Source: Mucilaginibacter cryoferens
Lineage (GTDB): Bacteria; Bacteroidota; Bacteroidia; Sphingobacteriales; Sphingobacteriaceae
Direction: 5' to 3'
NCBI RefSeq assembly: GCF_014205845.1
Contig: NZ_JACHCR010000014.1
Location: 1-64,000 of the forward strand
Length of the DNA stretch: 64,000 nt
Shown: positions 43,772-53,886 of the stretch, in pieces
Position numbering within the stretch: position 1 is the first letter of the stretch
Layout of the letters: each line of letters begins with the position of its first letter
Notes under the pieces: generated by a model
The model's database searches: none
Told to the model about the DNA's origin: nothing
Seen by the model: the letters and a program-made list of their open reading frames with translations, nothing else
Translations under genes and position numbers: made by a program

Positions 43772-44905
43772 ATGACTAAACAACCTGCGTATCTCGAATC
43801 AAAAAGCCATTACCAAATTCTGGACGGATTGCGTGGCGTGGCCGCAATTATAGTAGTTTCCTTTCACGTACTCGAAGCTAATGCCGGCGGTAACCGTTTC
43901 GCCCAGATCATTAATCACGGTTATCTGGCGGTCGATTTCTTTTTTTTACTATCGGGCTTTGTAGTGGCCTATGCTTATGATGATCGCTGGGGGAAAATGA
44001 CGCAATGGGACTTTTACAAACGCAGGCTTATACGCTTGCAGCCTATGGTTATTATGGGCACGCTGATTGGAGCAGCGCTTTTTTACACGCAGGCGGGCGG
44101 CACATTTCCTCCCATTGCCTCAACACCTGTTTGGAAAATGCTGTTGGTAATGCTGGTTGGCTTTACCATGATCCCGATTCTTCCATCAATGGACATTCGC
44201 GGATGGCAGGAGATGCACCCGCTTAATGGTCCGGCATGGTCGTTATTTTTCGAGTATATAGCTAATATTTTATACGCGCTGTTTGTGCGCAAGTTTTCTA
44301 ATACGCTGCTTGCCATATTGGTATTCATATTTGCCGGGTTACTGGTTAATTATTTGGTAACCGGCCCACAAGGGGATGTTATTGGCGGATGGAGTGTTGA
44401 TAAAACTCAGCTTAATATTGGTTTTCTCCGCCTGCTTTATCCTTTTTTCGGCGGTGTATTGCTCTCGCGGTTAGGTAAACTTATCCATATTAAAGGAGCC
44501 TTTGCGGTATGCAGCCTGCTTATTGTTTTGGTGTTGTTTATCCCACGTATTGGCGGCCCTCAAACTCTATGGATGAATGGTTTGTATGAGGCTTTTGTTA
44601 TTATCATTATGTTTCCGCTTATTGTTGCCATTGGTGCCGGTGGTAACATTACCGGTAAATTTGCTACAAAGGTTTGCAAGTTTTTGGGCGATATATCATA
44701 CCCCATTTACATTACACACTACCCGTTAATATACTTTTATACTGCCTGGGTAGTAGATAATAAGGTGCCTATGAGCTATAGCCTTCGCTTTGGCCTGCTG
44801 GTGCTTATTGTGAGTATTGCCATTGCGTATGCCTCCCTTAAATTGTATGATGAGCCGGTGCGTGAATGGCTCAGAAAGCGTTTTTTAGTGAAAAAGGCCG
44901 CGTAG
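43772..44905 (+). CDS. acyltransferase family 3 membrane protein
   Basis: A 377-aa integral membrane protein with about ten helices. Family motifs: catalytic-type His near the N terminus in DGLRGVAAIIVVSFHV, and AVDFFFLLSGFVVAYAY, followed by RRLIRLQP. These proteins acetylate or succinylate extracytoplasmic glycans or lipids. The gene is monocistronic in appearance, followed by a repeat element. Confidence 0.9.
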   Translation: MTKQPAYLESKSHYQILDGLRGVAAIIVVSFHVLEANAGGNRFAQIINHGYLAVDFFFLLSGFVVAYAYDDRWGKMTQWDFYKRRLIRLQPMVIMGTLIGAALFYTQAGGTFPPIASTPVWKMLLVMLVGFTMIPILPSMDIRGWQEMHPLNGPAWSLFFEYIANILYALFVRKFSNTLLAILVFIFAGLLVNYLVTGPQGDVIGGWSVDKTQLNIGFLRLLYPFFGGVLLSRLGKLIHIKGAFAVCSLLIVLVLFIPRIGGPQTLWMNGLYEAFVIIIMFPLIVAIGAGGNITGKFATKVCKFLGDISYPIYITHYPLIYFYTAWVVDNKVPMSYSLRFGLLVLIVSIAIAYASLKLYDEPVREWLRKRFLVKKAA

Positions 44906-44952
44906 CTTATAAACAGAAGGCCGCTAAGGAACGGTCTAAAAACGAAAACCAT

Positions 44953-45085
44953 TCATTGCCGTTGACTTTAGTCAACAGTAGCGGAAGGCATTATTGCGGC
45001 TTTAGCCCAATTATCCAGGCGACATTTGGGCTAAAGCCCCTCGTTTTTCAGTCATTATTCCGTTGACTAAAGTCAACGGCAATGA
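44953..45085. repeat. nested inverted-repeat element (REP-like)
   Basis: A 24-bp perfect inverted repeat forms the ends (44953-44976 and 45062-45085; it begins TCATTGCCGTTGAC and reads into TTTAGTCAAC, itself a near palindrome). A second inverted repeat sits inside (GGCTTTAGCCCAA at 44998-45010, matched at 45026-45038). Total about 133 bp, intergenic, non-coding. Resembles small dispersed palindromic elements of this group. Confidence 0.7.
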
Positions 45086-45120
45086 TTTTACATGATACAT
45101 AAATAATCTAAATCAAATTT

Positions 45121-45153
45121 AGAAAGCCTCTAAGTGAACTTTAGAGGCTTTCT
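45121..45153. terminator. bidirectional terminator
   Basis: Perfect 13-bp stem AGAAAGCCTCTAA/TTAGAGGCTTTCT with a 7-nt loop, between the acyltransferase and BamA-like genes, which converge here. Confidence 0.85.
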
Positions 45154-45169
45154 GTTGTTGTATCCTTTT

Positions 45170-46522
45170 TTAAAAAGCCTCATTTAAGCCTAAAAAGAAT
45201 CCTTTAGAGCCGTATTTACCCCATGCATAATCAAGGCATAAGTTGGTACGGGTTGCCTTGTTAAACAGCACACGCAAGCCACCACCGCCACCGGGCTGAA
45301 ATTTTTGGAAAAGTTTCGTGCCGGTTTCGTCATTGGCGGTTTGTTCGTTAAAGAAAGCTACACCGCTAATAAACTTATTGCTGAGTATCGGAAAGCGGTA
45401 TTCAATTTCTGAGTAGTTGTACTTGGTTCCTTTAAAATAGCCCGTGGTGTATCCACGGCCACTTCGGAAACTACCATCTTTGGCTGTGCCGGGCAATTCA
45501 AGGTAAGGGATATCGCCGCTGAGCAGGTACGAGCCCCAGTTCCAGATCGCGATCACATGCCCGGGGTTTTCTGATGATAGGCTAAAGTACTTTCTGAAAT
45601 CGGTGGTAAATTGTACGGCGCTTTTGGTACTCCCCATCCAGGTTTGATTAACCCTGAACCCGGCATCGGCATATATGCCCTTATAGGCCCTGTTTTGATT
45701 ATCGCGGGTAGTGTATTGTATGTTAAAAAGCAAGCCATCGGCCCTGTAGCCATCGCGTTTAAAGCCATGCTCGTCGCTATAAATATTGTAAGGGGTTAAC
45801 TGGTTGGTGGTATCGGCCTTGTCTACTATTTTGGTACGGATATCAAACGATACACCTGCACCAACAAAAAGATTTTTTTCAACTTCCTTATATACCTTTT
45901 CTCTCAGGTTAAAATATATAGAGTGATAAGCCCTTGGTTTGCGGTTGGCATTAACCAATGCCTGGTCTTCTGCACTGCCGTTTGGATCTGGCATGCCTAT
46001 CCCCAGGCCGTAATCGGGCGTAACGCTTTTAGCTACAACAATACTACCCTGAAAGTTCCATTTATTACCAGGGGCATAAATATTATGGTTAACATAAAAG
46101 TAAAGAATGCCCTTAGTAGTGTATGATACTGATGTTGCCGCTACAGATAGTAATGTATTAGGGTCGGTGCCTAACTTTCTGCCGGCTACCGCCTTAATGC
46201 CCAACTGAAAGCCAATACTTGGGTTGGATGCTATATTGGGGATTATAGTAATGCCCGATGGTTTTTTAAATACAGAGTCGGGTGCTTTGTGTGGATGAAG
46301 AATGTCTTTTACCAGGTTGGCCACATCATACTGTTTGGATATATTATTGGCCTTTGCCTGAAACTTAACAGAATCTACATGGTGTTTCACCGAATCAGTT
46401 TTTAACAAATTTGTAGTTTTTTTTTCCTGGCTGTAAGCATAGCTTTGTATGCCTACAGCCAGAAACAACAACAAAACCTTTAAAATAGAATAAAACCGGG
46501 TACTTCTGTTCCTTTGCTGCAC
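45170..46522 (-). CDS. BamA/TamA-family outer-membrane beta-barrel protein
   Basis: A 450-aa protein with a signal peptide (about 1-30, VLLLFLAVGIQSYAYSQE). It has a short N-terminal linker, then an outer-membrane barrel with alternating strands and the C-terminal block of Omp85 proteins: GGGGGLRVLFNKATRTNLCL and YAWGKYGSKGFFLGLNEAF. No POTRA repeats are visible, so it is the short BamA-like type, often annotated as a surface antigen or transporter barrel. It is monocistronic, ending at the bidirectional terminator. Confidence 0.8.
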   Translation of the reverse strand: MQQRNRSTRFYSILKVLLLFLAVGIQSYAYSQEKKTTNLLKTDSVKHHVDSVKFQAKANNISKQYDVANLVKDILHPHKAPDSVFKKPSGITIIPNIASNPSIGFQLGIKAVAGRKLGTDPNTLLSVAATSVSYTTKGILYFYVNHNIYAPGNKWNFQGSIVVAKSVTPDYGLGIGMPDPNGSAEDQALVNANRKPRAYHSIYFNLREKVYKEVEKNLFVGAGVSFDIRTKIVDKADTTNQLTPYNIYSDEHGFKRDGYRADGLLFNIQYTTRDNQNRAYKGIYADAGFRVNQTWMGSTKSAVQFTTDFRKYFSLSSENPGHVIAIWNWGSYLLSGDIPYLELPGTAKDGSFRSGRGYTTGYFKGTKYNYSEIEYRFPILSNKFISGVAFFNEQTANDETGTKLFQKFQPGGGGGLRVLFNKATRTNLCLDYAWGKYGSKGFFLGLNEAF

Positions 46523-46666
46523 TTTGCGTATGGGTAAATATTAAAATTTCAATTATTTATAGTTGATCCGGCATCAAGTCCTGATCAGTGTTTAAACCTC
46601 AAACAGGATAAAATGTTTTAGCCTTAAATGGAGCGTGCTTTTTGGGAGGGGCGTGCAACGCCAACC

Positions 46667-46698
46667 CGGTATAAGGGAGAATAGCATCCTTTATACCG
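46667..46698. repeat. inverted repeat downstream of the glycosyltransferase gene
   Basis: CGGTATAAGG ... CCTTTATACCG with an 11-nt loop; one unpaired base. No U-run follows on the minus strand, so it may not be a terminator. Confidence 0.4.
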
Positions 46699-46735
46699 CT
46701 TTAAATTAGCAATGGCGATTGATTTTTTGCAGGGG

Positions 46736-47938
46736 TTAAGCCTTCGTTAAATTAGTATAAAACTTAACCAGGTCTTGTGTAACTTTATTTACTTCGTGTT
46801 GTTGTTCAATCAATTTTCGGGCGTTAAGGCCAATGCTTTTGCAAAATTCTTCGTCGGCTATACAACGTTCAATGGCATCGTAAAACTCTTCCTGGTTATT
46901 GGCAATCATAATGTTGAGGCCATTGGTATAGTTAATGCCCTCGGCCCCTAATGAGGTTGATATAATGCACTTCTGCATGGCCATCCCCTCAACTATTTTT
47001 ACCCGCATGCCACCGCTTGATAACAGCGGTACTATCATAATGGCCTTGCTGTTCACAAATTCAAAAGCGTCATCAACTTCGCCCTGGATAAAAATTTTGC
47101 CCATTACCTCATAATCGTCAAAACGCTCGGGAATGTTATGGCCCGCTACATAAAATTTAACACGCAGATCGCCTTCGGTAAGATCTTTATGAAAGTTATC
47201 AATAAACCACTCGATGCCTTCCCGGTTGGGTAGCCAATCTAACGATCCCAGGAAAAACAGGCTTGGAAACTCCGTTTTGCTAAAATCGGGCTTGTACCTT
47301 GCTAAATCGATACCAACAGGAAAAATCTCTACAGGGATAGTGGTGCCGTAAGATAGCATGGCGCTTTCATCCTGGTGTGTAAATACGGCAATGGCATCAA
47401 ATTTATTAAGTTGTTCCAGTTCGTAATCCTTAATGCGCTTGGCAACCAGGCGCAGGTACCACTTTTTAAACAGATCGCTTTTTTGCTGTGCCAGCCGTTG
47501 ATATATCTGGTGCTCTATATTATGCGAGCGATAAACCAGCTTTGCTTTAGATGCCTTGCGTATAGATGCCAGATAAGGGGTTACAAACAGGCCCTCAAAC
47601 TGTATAATATCATACGCGTTTTGCTTTAGCTCGCGTACCAGCAGTTTTTCAAACTCGGCATTGTAATACCTGTCAACATTGTTTGATTTTTTACGAAACA
47701 GGTTAACCATAGCATCAATCATAGATACGTTGATGTTTACCTTATAGGAGGTGTAATTGATCTTATTCTGCAGCTCATCCTGCTCATGCGAGCCGCCGCT
47801 GTATTTTTGCGCATCTAACGATACCAGCGATACATCATGCCCAAGAGCAATCAACCCCTTTATGGTGTTACATACCACTATGGCATATCCGCCATTTTGT
47901 GGAAATGGGACACGGTGCGTTAAAATAAGGATCTTCAA
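46736..47938 (-). CDS. glycosyltransferase family 4
   Basis: A 400-aa GT-B glycosyltransferase. The N-terminal Rossmann-like half starts KILILTHRVPFPQNGGYAIV, and the C-terminal half has the GT4 nucleotide-sugar region: FFLGSLDWLPNREGI and IMIVPLLSSGGMRVKIVEGM. The linker SSGG...E matches the E-x7-E-type donor-binding site. It probably adds a sugar to a surface polysaccharide or lipid. It lies just downstream of rnhB in the same direction. Confidence 0.9.
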   Translation of the reverse strand: MKILILTHRVPFPQNGGYAIVVCNTIKGLIALGHDVSLVSLDAQKYSGGSHEQDELQNKINYTSYKVNINVSMIDAMVNLFRKKSNNVDRYYNAEFEKLLVRELKQNAYDIIQFEGLFVTPYLASIRKASKAKLVYRSHNIEHQIYQRLAQQKSDLFKKWYLRLVAKRIKDYELEQLNKFDAIAVFTHQDESAMLSYGTTIPVEIFPVGIDLARYKPDFSKTEFPSLFFLGSLDWLPNREGIEWFIDNFHKDLTEGDLRVKFYVAGHNIPERFDDYEVMGKIFIQGEVDDAFEFVNSKAIMIVPLLSSGGMRVKIVEGMAMQKCIISTSLGAEGINYTNGLNIMIANNQEEFYDAIERCIADEEFCKSIGLNARKLIEQQHEVNKVTQDLVKFYTNLTKA

Positions 47939-47994
47939 AATGATTGACGGGTTTCTACAAAAATACCATCCGCAAAGGGGTTATCAAAGTAACT

Positions 47995-48591
47995 TTAAAA
48001 AATACTTAGCTGTGGATCGGTAACTCTGAAAGTTTTACGATGATATGGCGTAAAACCTATCTTCATTACCGTTTTACGGTGTTTTATAGTAGGATATCCC
48101 TTGTTGCTGTGCCAATCGTACTCGGGATGTTCGTTAGCAATTTGCAGCATGTAATCGTCGCGGTAGGTTTTTGCCAAAATAGATGCCGCCGCGATACTAA
48201 AATATTTACCATCGCCCTTAATAATGCACTCGTGGGGTATGTTGGGATATTTTTTAAAGCGGTTACCATCAATTATCAAAAATTGCGGCGCTATGTGTAG
48301 TTTTTCGATAGCCCTATGCATAGCCAGAAACGAGGCGTTGAGTATATTGATCTCGTCTATCTCGTGGTTATCAACAGATGCCACGGCAAAGGCTATGGCT
48401 TTTTCTTCTATCTCGGTACGCAGGCGATACCGGTTTTCTTCAGATACCTGTTTAGAATCGTTAAGTAAAGCATGATCAAAATCATGCGGCAATATAACCG
48501 CGGCAGCAAAAACCGGCCCCGCAAGGCAACCGCGCCCGGCTTCGTCGCACCCTGCTTCTATCAAATCGTACTGGTACCTTGCTGCTAACAT
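47995..48591 (-). CDS. rnhB: ribonuclease HII
   Basis: A 198-aa enzyme that cuts the RNA strand of RNA-DNA hybrids and removes misincorporated ribonucleotides. The signature [20 protein letters not shown] (Asp/Glu catalytic pair) is near the N terminus, and [17 protein letters not shown] and KGYPTIKH mark the conserved C-terminal part. Length is typical. Good confidence from motif order alone. Confidence 0.97.
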   Translation of the reverse strand: MLAARYQYDLIEAGCDEAGRGCLAGPVFAAAVILPHDFDHALLNDSKQVSEENRYRLRTEIEEKAIAFAVASVDNHEIDEINILNASFLAMHRAIEKLHIAPQFLIIDGNRFKKYPNIPHECIIKGDGKYFSIAAASILAKTYRDDYMLQIANEHPEYDWHSNKGYPTIKHRKTVMKIGFTPYHRKTFRVTDPQLSIF

Positions 48592-48640
48592 TTGGTAAAG
48601 ATAATGTTTTGTAATAGTTGATGTAAGGTGTTCAAATAGG

Positions 48641-49051
48641 CTAAATCAGTTTTTTGCTAATGGTCTTATATGGTGTATCGTTATAAAAACGATATGAAAG
48701 GCTGTCTGGCACTGCAAAAAAGAAGTATATAAACAGGCTACTTATTGCTAATGAAGCCAAGCCGACCGCCCAATGAGTTCTTAGTTTTAGGCCTGATTTT
48801 TCAAGTGATTTAAGGATGATAGCTATCACCACAAAATAGATCAGCAAATCAATGGTCATTGGAGCGATATAAACTTCATAACAGCCTGTACAGCCAAGGT
48901 TGCCGGTTTTATAGGAAAACGGAAAGCCATATAACCTATCGGAGCCTCCGTCGAACGGGATAACCGATTTTTCCATGGTGAAAAAGCTAAACAGGATGAG
49001 TGTTAGCGGTAAATGATACAGAAGAAACTTGTTTGATAATACTTTCTTCAT
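48641..49051 (-). CDS. hypothetical membrane protein
   Basis: A 136-aa protein with about three membrane helices ([52 protein letters not shown]). A loop with [14 protein letters not shown] holds two Cys. No family is recognised. It lies between rnhB and the SpoIIE phosphatase gene, both in the same direction, but operon membership is unclear. Confidence 0.65.
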   Translation of the reverse strand: MKKVLSNKFLLYHLPLTLILFSFFTMEKSVIPFDGGSDRLYGFPFSYKTGNLGCTGCYEVYIAPMTIDLLIYFVVIAIILKSLEKSGLKLRTHWAVGLASLAISSLFIYFFFAVPDSLSYRFYNDTPYKTISKKLI

Positions 49052-49140
49052 TTAAAATGATCGAAGACTAAAATGAATATGCTGGCCTTAAGGTGTTATA
49101 ATTCGTGGAATTAGCCCCAATTCGCTCAATTTGTGCCTAT

Positions 49141-50379
49141 TTACAGTATTCTTAAAGTAAGCAGCGTAATATCATCTATCGGTTTGCTTTTGTGTACGTG
49201 GGTTAGATGATCTAACAGGGTATCATTAAAATTATCGGGCGATAAGTGGCCGTTGGCCTTTACAAAATCGAGCAGCTTTTCCTCGTTCCAAACCCTGGAG
49301 GTCGACGATTCAAAATCCATCAGTCCATCGGTATAGTTTACTATCAGGCTGCCGGGTTCCATGTCAATTTCGCCTTCGTTTAAAAAAGGCAATTCGTCAA
49401 AAACCCCTATCATGGTAGTGCCCAGCTTTAGGGGGATAGCCTCGCCATCAGCATACAGAATAGTTGGGTTGTGGCCGGCATTGATATAATTGAGCTTGCG
49501 TTTTTTTTCGTTATAACGGGCCAAAAACAGGGTTATAAAGCGTTCGCCTTTGGTATTGTTAAGTACTATTTTATTAAGGCGATCGATAATATTGGTAAGG
49601 TCGTCTTCTACCGCGGCCCAGGCTCGCAGGCTGGCCTGGAAATTGGCCATCAGCAATGCGGCCGAAATTCCCTTGCCCGATACATCAGCGATACACCATA
49701 AAAACTCATTTTCGTTTAGGCGGATAAAATCAAAGTAATCGCCACCGATGTTTTGATGCGGCAGATATTTAGCGCCTACCTCTACCCCGGCATCCTTATG
49801 CACCTTTAGCGGGATCAGCATATTCTGTACCTCAACAGCCAGCTCCATTTCGCGCTGAAAACGTTCGGATTGTAAACGTTCTTTAAATAGTTTTTTATTC
49901 TCCAGCGCTACCACAATCACGTTCATCAGGGTTTGAATGAAGTTAAGATCGTTGTTTAGCATCTCGCCAGAGGTATTAAAATCGCCTATGAGCGCGTAAG
50001 CGAGAGCTTTGCTTTTATGGTATATGGGGATAAAATAATTGTATTTGCGCAGTAATATATCTTCATGATCTGCTATAGCGATGGGCGATTTTACTTTGTT
50101 AAGCTTGCCACATGCTTTGCTCAGCATCATGGCCGATTCCATATCGCCGCCGTATTTGGAGATACAAACAAACTTATTTTCTTTTTCGATAAGAAAGCGC
50201 AACTTGCCTACCTGCAGATAATTTTGCAGAATAACCTCAAGCATTTGAACCAATATTGGGGTGGCGGTATTTTTATTAATGGCCCTTGTAATCTCCAATA
50301 AGGAGTTTAGCTCGGATTGCCGTTTTAGCAACAGCCTGATTAATTCATCTTCGCCAGAACTATCGTCGTTGTATTGCAT
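49141..50379 (-). CDS. PP2C/SpoIIE-type serine/threonine phosphatase with GAF-like domain
   Basis: A 412-aa protein. The N-terminal helix and GAF-like domain (about 20-190) precede a PP2C SpoIIE domain: VEVGAKYLPHQNIGGDYFDF (metal-binding GGDYFD), DVSGKGISAALLMANFQ, NAGHNPTIL, and VNYTDGLMDFES. RsbU-like phosphatases dephosphorylate anti-anti-sigma factors in partner-switching control. No partner genes are adjacent. Confidence 0.9.
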   Translation of the reverse strand: MQYNDDSSGEDELIRLLLKRQSELNSLLEITRAINKNTATPILVQMLEVILQNYLQVGKLRFLIEKENKFVCISKYGGDMESAMMLSKACGKLNKVKSPIAIADHEDILLRKYNYFIPIYHKSKALAYALIGDFNTSGEMLNNDLNFIQTLMNVIVVALENKKLFKERLQSERFQREMELAVEVQNMLIPLKVHKDAGVEVGAKYLPHQNIGGDYFDFIRLNENEFLWCIADVSGKGISAALLMANFQASLRAWAAVEDDLTNIIDRLNKIVLNNTKGERFITLFLARYNEKKRKLNYINAGHNPTILYADGEAIPLKLGTTMIGVFDELPFLNEGEIDMEPGSLIVNYTDGLMDFESSTSRVWNEEKLLDFVKANGHLSPDNFNDTLLDHLTHVHKSKPIDDITLLTLRIL

Positions 50380-50418
50380 TTGTTATAAGTACGCCTGACT
50401 AAAGTAAAAAAAATATTT

Positions 50419-51618
50419 TCAAATGCGTGTACTTTGTGATTTTATATCGAAGGCATCCCGTAAACCAACCGTAACAAGGTTAAAAGCATACACCAACAGC
50501 ATAATAGCCAGCCCCGGAATGATGGCGAGAAAGGCCGAATCCATTACAATATAACCATAATGTTCTTTGATCATGCCTCCCCAGGTAGGCATTGGTGGCT
50601 GTGCGCCAAACCCCAGAAAGCTAAGCCCGGCCTCTAACAATATAGCCGAAGCAAAATTTGACGAGGCCAGCACCAGTATCGGGCCCGTTATATTAGGCAA
50701 GATATGCCTGGTAATGATGCGTGTATTGTTAAAACCCAATGCGCGGGCAGCTTCAATATACTCTACCTGTTTAAGGCTCATTACCTGGCCGCGTACAAGG
50801 CGGGCTACCTCAACCCACATAGATAGCCCCACTGCTATAAATATTTGCCACAATCCCTTGCCAAGAGCAAAGGAGATGGCAATTACCAGCAGCAATGCCG
50901 GCAACGACCATAATATATTCATCACCCAACTAAGCGTAGCGTCAATCCAGCCGCCAAAATACCCGGCTATAGCGCCAATGGTTACACCCAGCAGCATGCT
51001 GATGATAACAGACATTAAGCCAACAGCCAACGAAATACGGGTACCTAAAAGCAAGCGACTAAGCATATCGCGGCCATAAACATCGGTGCCAAGCCAAAAG
51101 GTTTTATGAATTATTTGTTCGGCTTTAATTTTATCGGTAAAGTTTTTGTAGATCTCGGCTGTTTTCTCGCAGGTAAGCGTAGGGTTTATCAACACTTTGT
51201 TGAAATGGTAGCGGGGTTTAATCCCGGTTACTACTTCAAAAATATTATAGGCTTTTACATCGGGTTTATCCTCATCGCCAATGTATTCGTTTACGTGGAT
51301 AGAATCCTGCTTAAAATAATAGCCTGTTATAGGTATCTCCCTGTAAAACGATGGCTGCCCGAAAAGCATTCGGCTAAAAAAGCCAACCGTATCAACCTGT
51401 TCGCTTTTACGGATGCGCAGCATCATAAATTTTGCGCCGGGCTTTTTAATGCTCAGCTGTATGGTCATATTATTGGCATGGGGGCTTTGGTCTGGCAATA
51501 TCAGGTAGCCCAAAATGGCTACCAACAAGGTAATAGCAATAAAAACAAGACCTGCCATGGCAATTTTATTACGCTTGAAGGCGTTCCACGTTCTTTTTGA
51601 GGGGGTAAGCTGGGCCAA
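50419..51618 (-). CDS. ABC transporter permease (DppC/OppC family)
   Basis: A 399-aa permease. An N-terminal OppC-type helix (IAMAGLVFIAITLLVAILGYL) precedes a large soluble loop (about 50-190) and five further helices with the EAA-type loop EYIEAARALGFNNTRIITRH. It forms part of a peptide-type importer; the ATPase and binding protein are not in the window. The enlarged loop is typical of Bacteroidota members. Confidence 0.9.
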   Translation of the reverse strand: MAQLTPSKRTWNAFKRNKIAMAGLVFIAITLLVAILGYLILPDQSPHANNMTIQLSIKKPGAKFMMLRIRKSEQVDTVGFFSRMLFGQPSFYREIPITGYYFKQDSIHVNEYIGDEDKPDVKAYNIFEVVTGIKPRYHFNKVLINPTLTCEKTAEIYKNFTDKIKAEQIIHKTFWLGTDVYGRDMLSRLLLGTRISLAVGLMSVIISMLLGVTIGAIAGYFGGWIDATLSWVMNILWSLPALLLVIAISFALGKGLWQIFIAVGLSMWVEVARLVRGQVMSLKQVEYIEAARALGFNNTRIITRHILPNITGPILVLASSNFASAILLEAGLSFLGFGAQPPMPTWGGMIKEHYGYIVMDSAFLAIIPGLAIMLLVYAFNLVTVGLRDAFDIKSQSTRI

Positions 51619-51712
51619 TAGTTAATTGCTTAATGGCTAAATATCGTTTAAATAGGCACAATAAGCAATTGGGTGCTGTACAAATTACATTGTTATTAAA
51701 AAGCCAGCTACG

Positions 51713-52867
51713 TTATGTAACCTCGCGGCCTTTCCATTGATATTTTTTATTGCTGCCAATAAGGCCCATATAGGTAAGGTAAACTACATGTGCCGGTATG
51801 GTAATTACCAATAAAGCTACCAGGTAACCACGTTTAAAAAAGGAGGTGATAGGTATAAGATAAATGGCTTCGAAAAGAAATTTTAGTAAAAACTGTACCG
51901 CGAAAAGCTTGAAAATATCTGGAAAGAAAAGTCCGAGGAAAAAATTCAATAGTATAGATATGTTAAAGAGCCAGAAAATAAGTCCAATAACCACTATTTT
52001 CTTATCCTTATACACGGTAAATTTTGATGCCCATCGTTTACGCTGCTGCATAAACTCCTTTAAATTGGGTTTGGCGTGGGTATAAACCACGGCATCCGTT
52101 TTTTTAATAAAGCCTATCCTGCCGGGATAGCGCACCGCTACTTTTTGCAATAGCAATTCATCATCGCCGGATGCCAGTTCATCAATGCCTTTAAAACCGC
52201 CTACTTCGTTAAATACATCTTTACGGTAGGCCATATTGGCGCCGTTACAGGTGGATGCCCTGCCATTGCCGATAAACGATGCTCCGATGCCTATTAAAAA
52301 CGAAAATTCGAGTGTTTGCATTAACTCAAATGTGGATTTTTCTTGAAAAAATGTAACCGGCGACGAGATTAATACCGGGTTTTCGGTTTCGTAATAGGTT
52401 ACAATGGTAGAGATCCATTTGGTATTCATCCGGCAATCAGCATCTGTTGCCACCATCAGCTCGCCCGTTGATAATTGGATAGCTTCGGTTATCGCTTTCT
52501 TTTTGTAGGAGTTTAACGATTGTTTTTCATTGAGCTTTAGCAAGGTAATACCCTGATCTGCAAAGCCGGCTATTATTGCAGCGGTGTCATCAGTAGAGTG
52601 ATCGTCAACAATAATAACTTCAAGCAGATGTTTGGGATAATCCTGTGCCAAAATATCTCCTATGGTTAAATGAATGCTCTCGGCTTCGTTGCGGGCTGCT
52701 ATAAGTATAGTAACCCTGGTATTAAATGACGATTTATTTACACCAGATGTGGTTTTTATATTGAACCATCCGTTTATGAGGTAAACTACAAACAGCAGGT
52801 AAAAAGCTGTAAACAATAGCGATATTATACTAAGCGTTGCGATCAAAGAATTTGAGTTTAAAAACAA
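51713..52867 (-). CDS. glycosyltransferase family 2, membrane-bound
   Basis: A 384-aa enzyme. It has an N-terminal membrane helix and a GT-A domain: VTILIAARNEAESIHLTIGD, the DHSTDDT loop, and VATDADCRMNT (the DxD metal site). The QRKRWASKF motif marks processive or membrane GT2 enzymes, and two to three C-terminal helices follow. It overlaps the flippase-like gene by 38 bp, so the two are co-translated and probably build or export a glycolipid. Confidence 0.9.
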   Translation of the reverse strand: MFLNSNSLIATLSIISLLFTAFYLLFVVYLINGWFNIKTTSGVNKSSFNTRVTILIAARNEAESIHLTIGDILAQDYPKHLLEVIIVDDHSTDDTAAIIAGFADQGITLLKLNEKQSLNSYKKKAITEAIQLSTGELMVATDADCRMNTKWISTIVTYYETENPVLISSPVTFFQEKSTFELMQTLEFSFLIGIGASFIGNGRASTCNGANMAYRKDVFNEVGGFKGIDELASGDDELLLQKVAVRYPGRIGFIKKTDAVVYTHAKPNLKEFMQQRKRWASKFTVYKDKKIVVIGLIFWLFNISILLNFFLGLFFPDIFKLFAVQFLLKFLFEAIYLIPITSFFKRGYLVALLVITIPAHVVYLTYMGLIGSNKKYQWKGREVT

Positions 52868-53804
52868 ATAAAGAGCCTAAAATAGCAGGAATAAATAAAT
52901 TTATGAGCCATATAGATGATACACCGGCTATAATAGCAAATTTTTGATCGGTTATATAAATAAACAGGTGTGATGCTGTAAACCCCCGTACCCCAATATC
53001 AAAAAGATCAAGCGAAGGCACTATGGATGAAATGAGGAAAAACAACATCAGCATCATAAACATAGAGAAAACCGGTATCTGCGGTATCAGCATTTCAAAC
53101 ACCAGGAAATATTGCAGCGAGAATGTAGCATAGCGGGCCACGCTAAAGCTCATGGTTTTAAGCAGTTCGTGCGTTTTGTACTGCCCCATAATGGCAAAAA
53201 AGCGGTGATACTTTTTAATAAACGGAACGCTATCAAACAAGCTAACCACCCAGCTAATATGGAAGTAAATAATTAACTGCCCCGCCGCCAAAATAACCCC
53301 GAGTATCATGATGCCGGTAGGCACCCAGCTGCTGGTATGTATATAGTTGGTTACAAACCAAATGATTGATAGGGCCCCCAATACATTGGTTACGGTACCC
53401 TGGCTAAACGAGCCCACGCTCATGGCAAAAATACCGGGAATACGTTTGCGGTTGGGTAAAAACATTACACGGCCACCATATTCGCCAACACGGTTGGGGG
53501 TTGTTACAGCCCAGGTGAGGCCGCAAAAAACGGCTTCAACAGCCTCCCATAAAGTAATATCGATAAGTGTTTTGGTAACGTATCGCCATTTGAGGGCTTC
53601 CAGAAACCAGTTTACAAACATGAGTAATACTACCAAAGCCATGGTGGCTACTACCTTGGTAACACTTAGGTGGGAGGCTAAATGCTCAAATTCTTTAAGA
53701 TCGTTATTTTTTTTGGAGAACTGCCTGTATATAAACCATGCAGCTACAATTAATATACCGGCTTTTAGTAAGTAAGAAACAATTTTTTTAGCAGCTGAGG
53801 TCAA
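52830..53804 (-). CDS. lysylphosphatidylglycerol synthase-like (UPF0104) membrane flippase
   Basis: A 324-aa membrane protein of the LPG-synthase TM/UPF0104 group, with about eight helices and the LEALKWRYVTKTLIDITLWE and CGLTWAVTTPNRVGEYGGRV conserved stretches. Family members are linked to lipid or glycolipid translocation. I place the start at TTG 53804 rather than an ATG at 53873: the latter frame runs through the terminator hairpin 53836-53861 of the upstream gene, and the first residues lack hydrophobic character until TSAAKKIVSYLL. The start is uncertain. Confidence 0.75.
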   Translation of the reverse strand: MTSAAKKIVSYLLKAGILIVAAWFIYRQFSKKNNDLKEFEHLASHLSVTKVVATMALVVLLMFVNWFLEALKWRYVTKTLIDITLWEAVEAVFCGLTWAVTTPNRVGEYGGRVMFLPNRKRIPGIFAMSVGSFSQGTVTNVLGALSIIWFVTNYIHTSSWVPTGIMILGVILAAGQLIIYFHISWVVSLFDSVPFIKKYHRFFAIMGQYKTHELLKTMSFSVARYATFSLQYFLVFEMLIPQIPVFSMFMMLMLFFLISSIVPSLDLFDIGVRGFTASHLFIYITDQKFAIIAGVSSIWLINLFIPAILGSLFVFKLKFFDRNA

Positions 53805-53835
53805 GTACGTAAAGTTTATGCAATGGTACGAAAAA

Positions 53836-53861
53836 ATGGGGCAAGGATTAGCTTGCCCCAT
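53836..53861 (-). terminator. rho-independent terminator of the dienelactone hydrolase gene
   Basis: Perfect ATGGGGCAAG/CTTGCCCCAT stem with a 6-nt loop, followed by TTTTTT on the minus strand (53831-53836). Confidence 0.9.
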
Positions 53862-53886
53862 ATAACGTAACACGCATCCTTTTTGT

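Noticed and set aside
50567..51600. 170-aa and 164-aa plus-strand frames
   Set aside because: Both are antisense to the ABC permease gene and have no recognisable motif.
53347..53775. 142-aa plus-strand frame
   Set aside because: Antisense to the flippase-like gene, with Thr/Arg-rich chance composition.
53805..53873. ATG start at 53873 for the flippase-like gene
   Set aside because: That extension passes through the terminator of the upstream gene and lacks family-like sequence.
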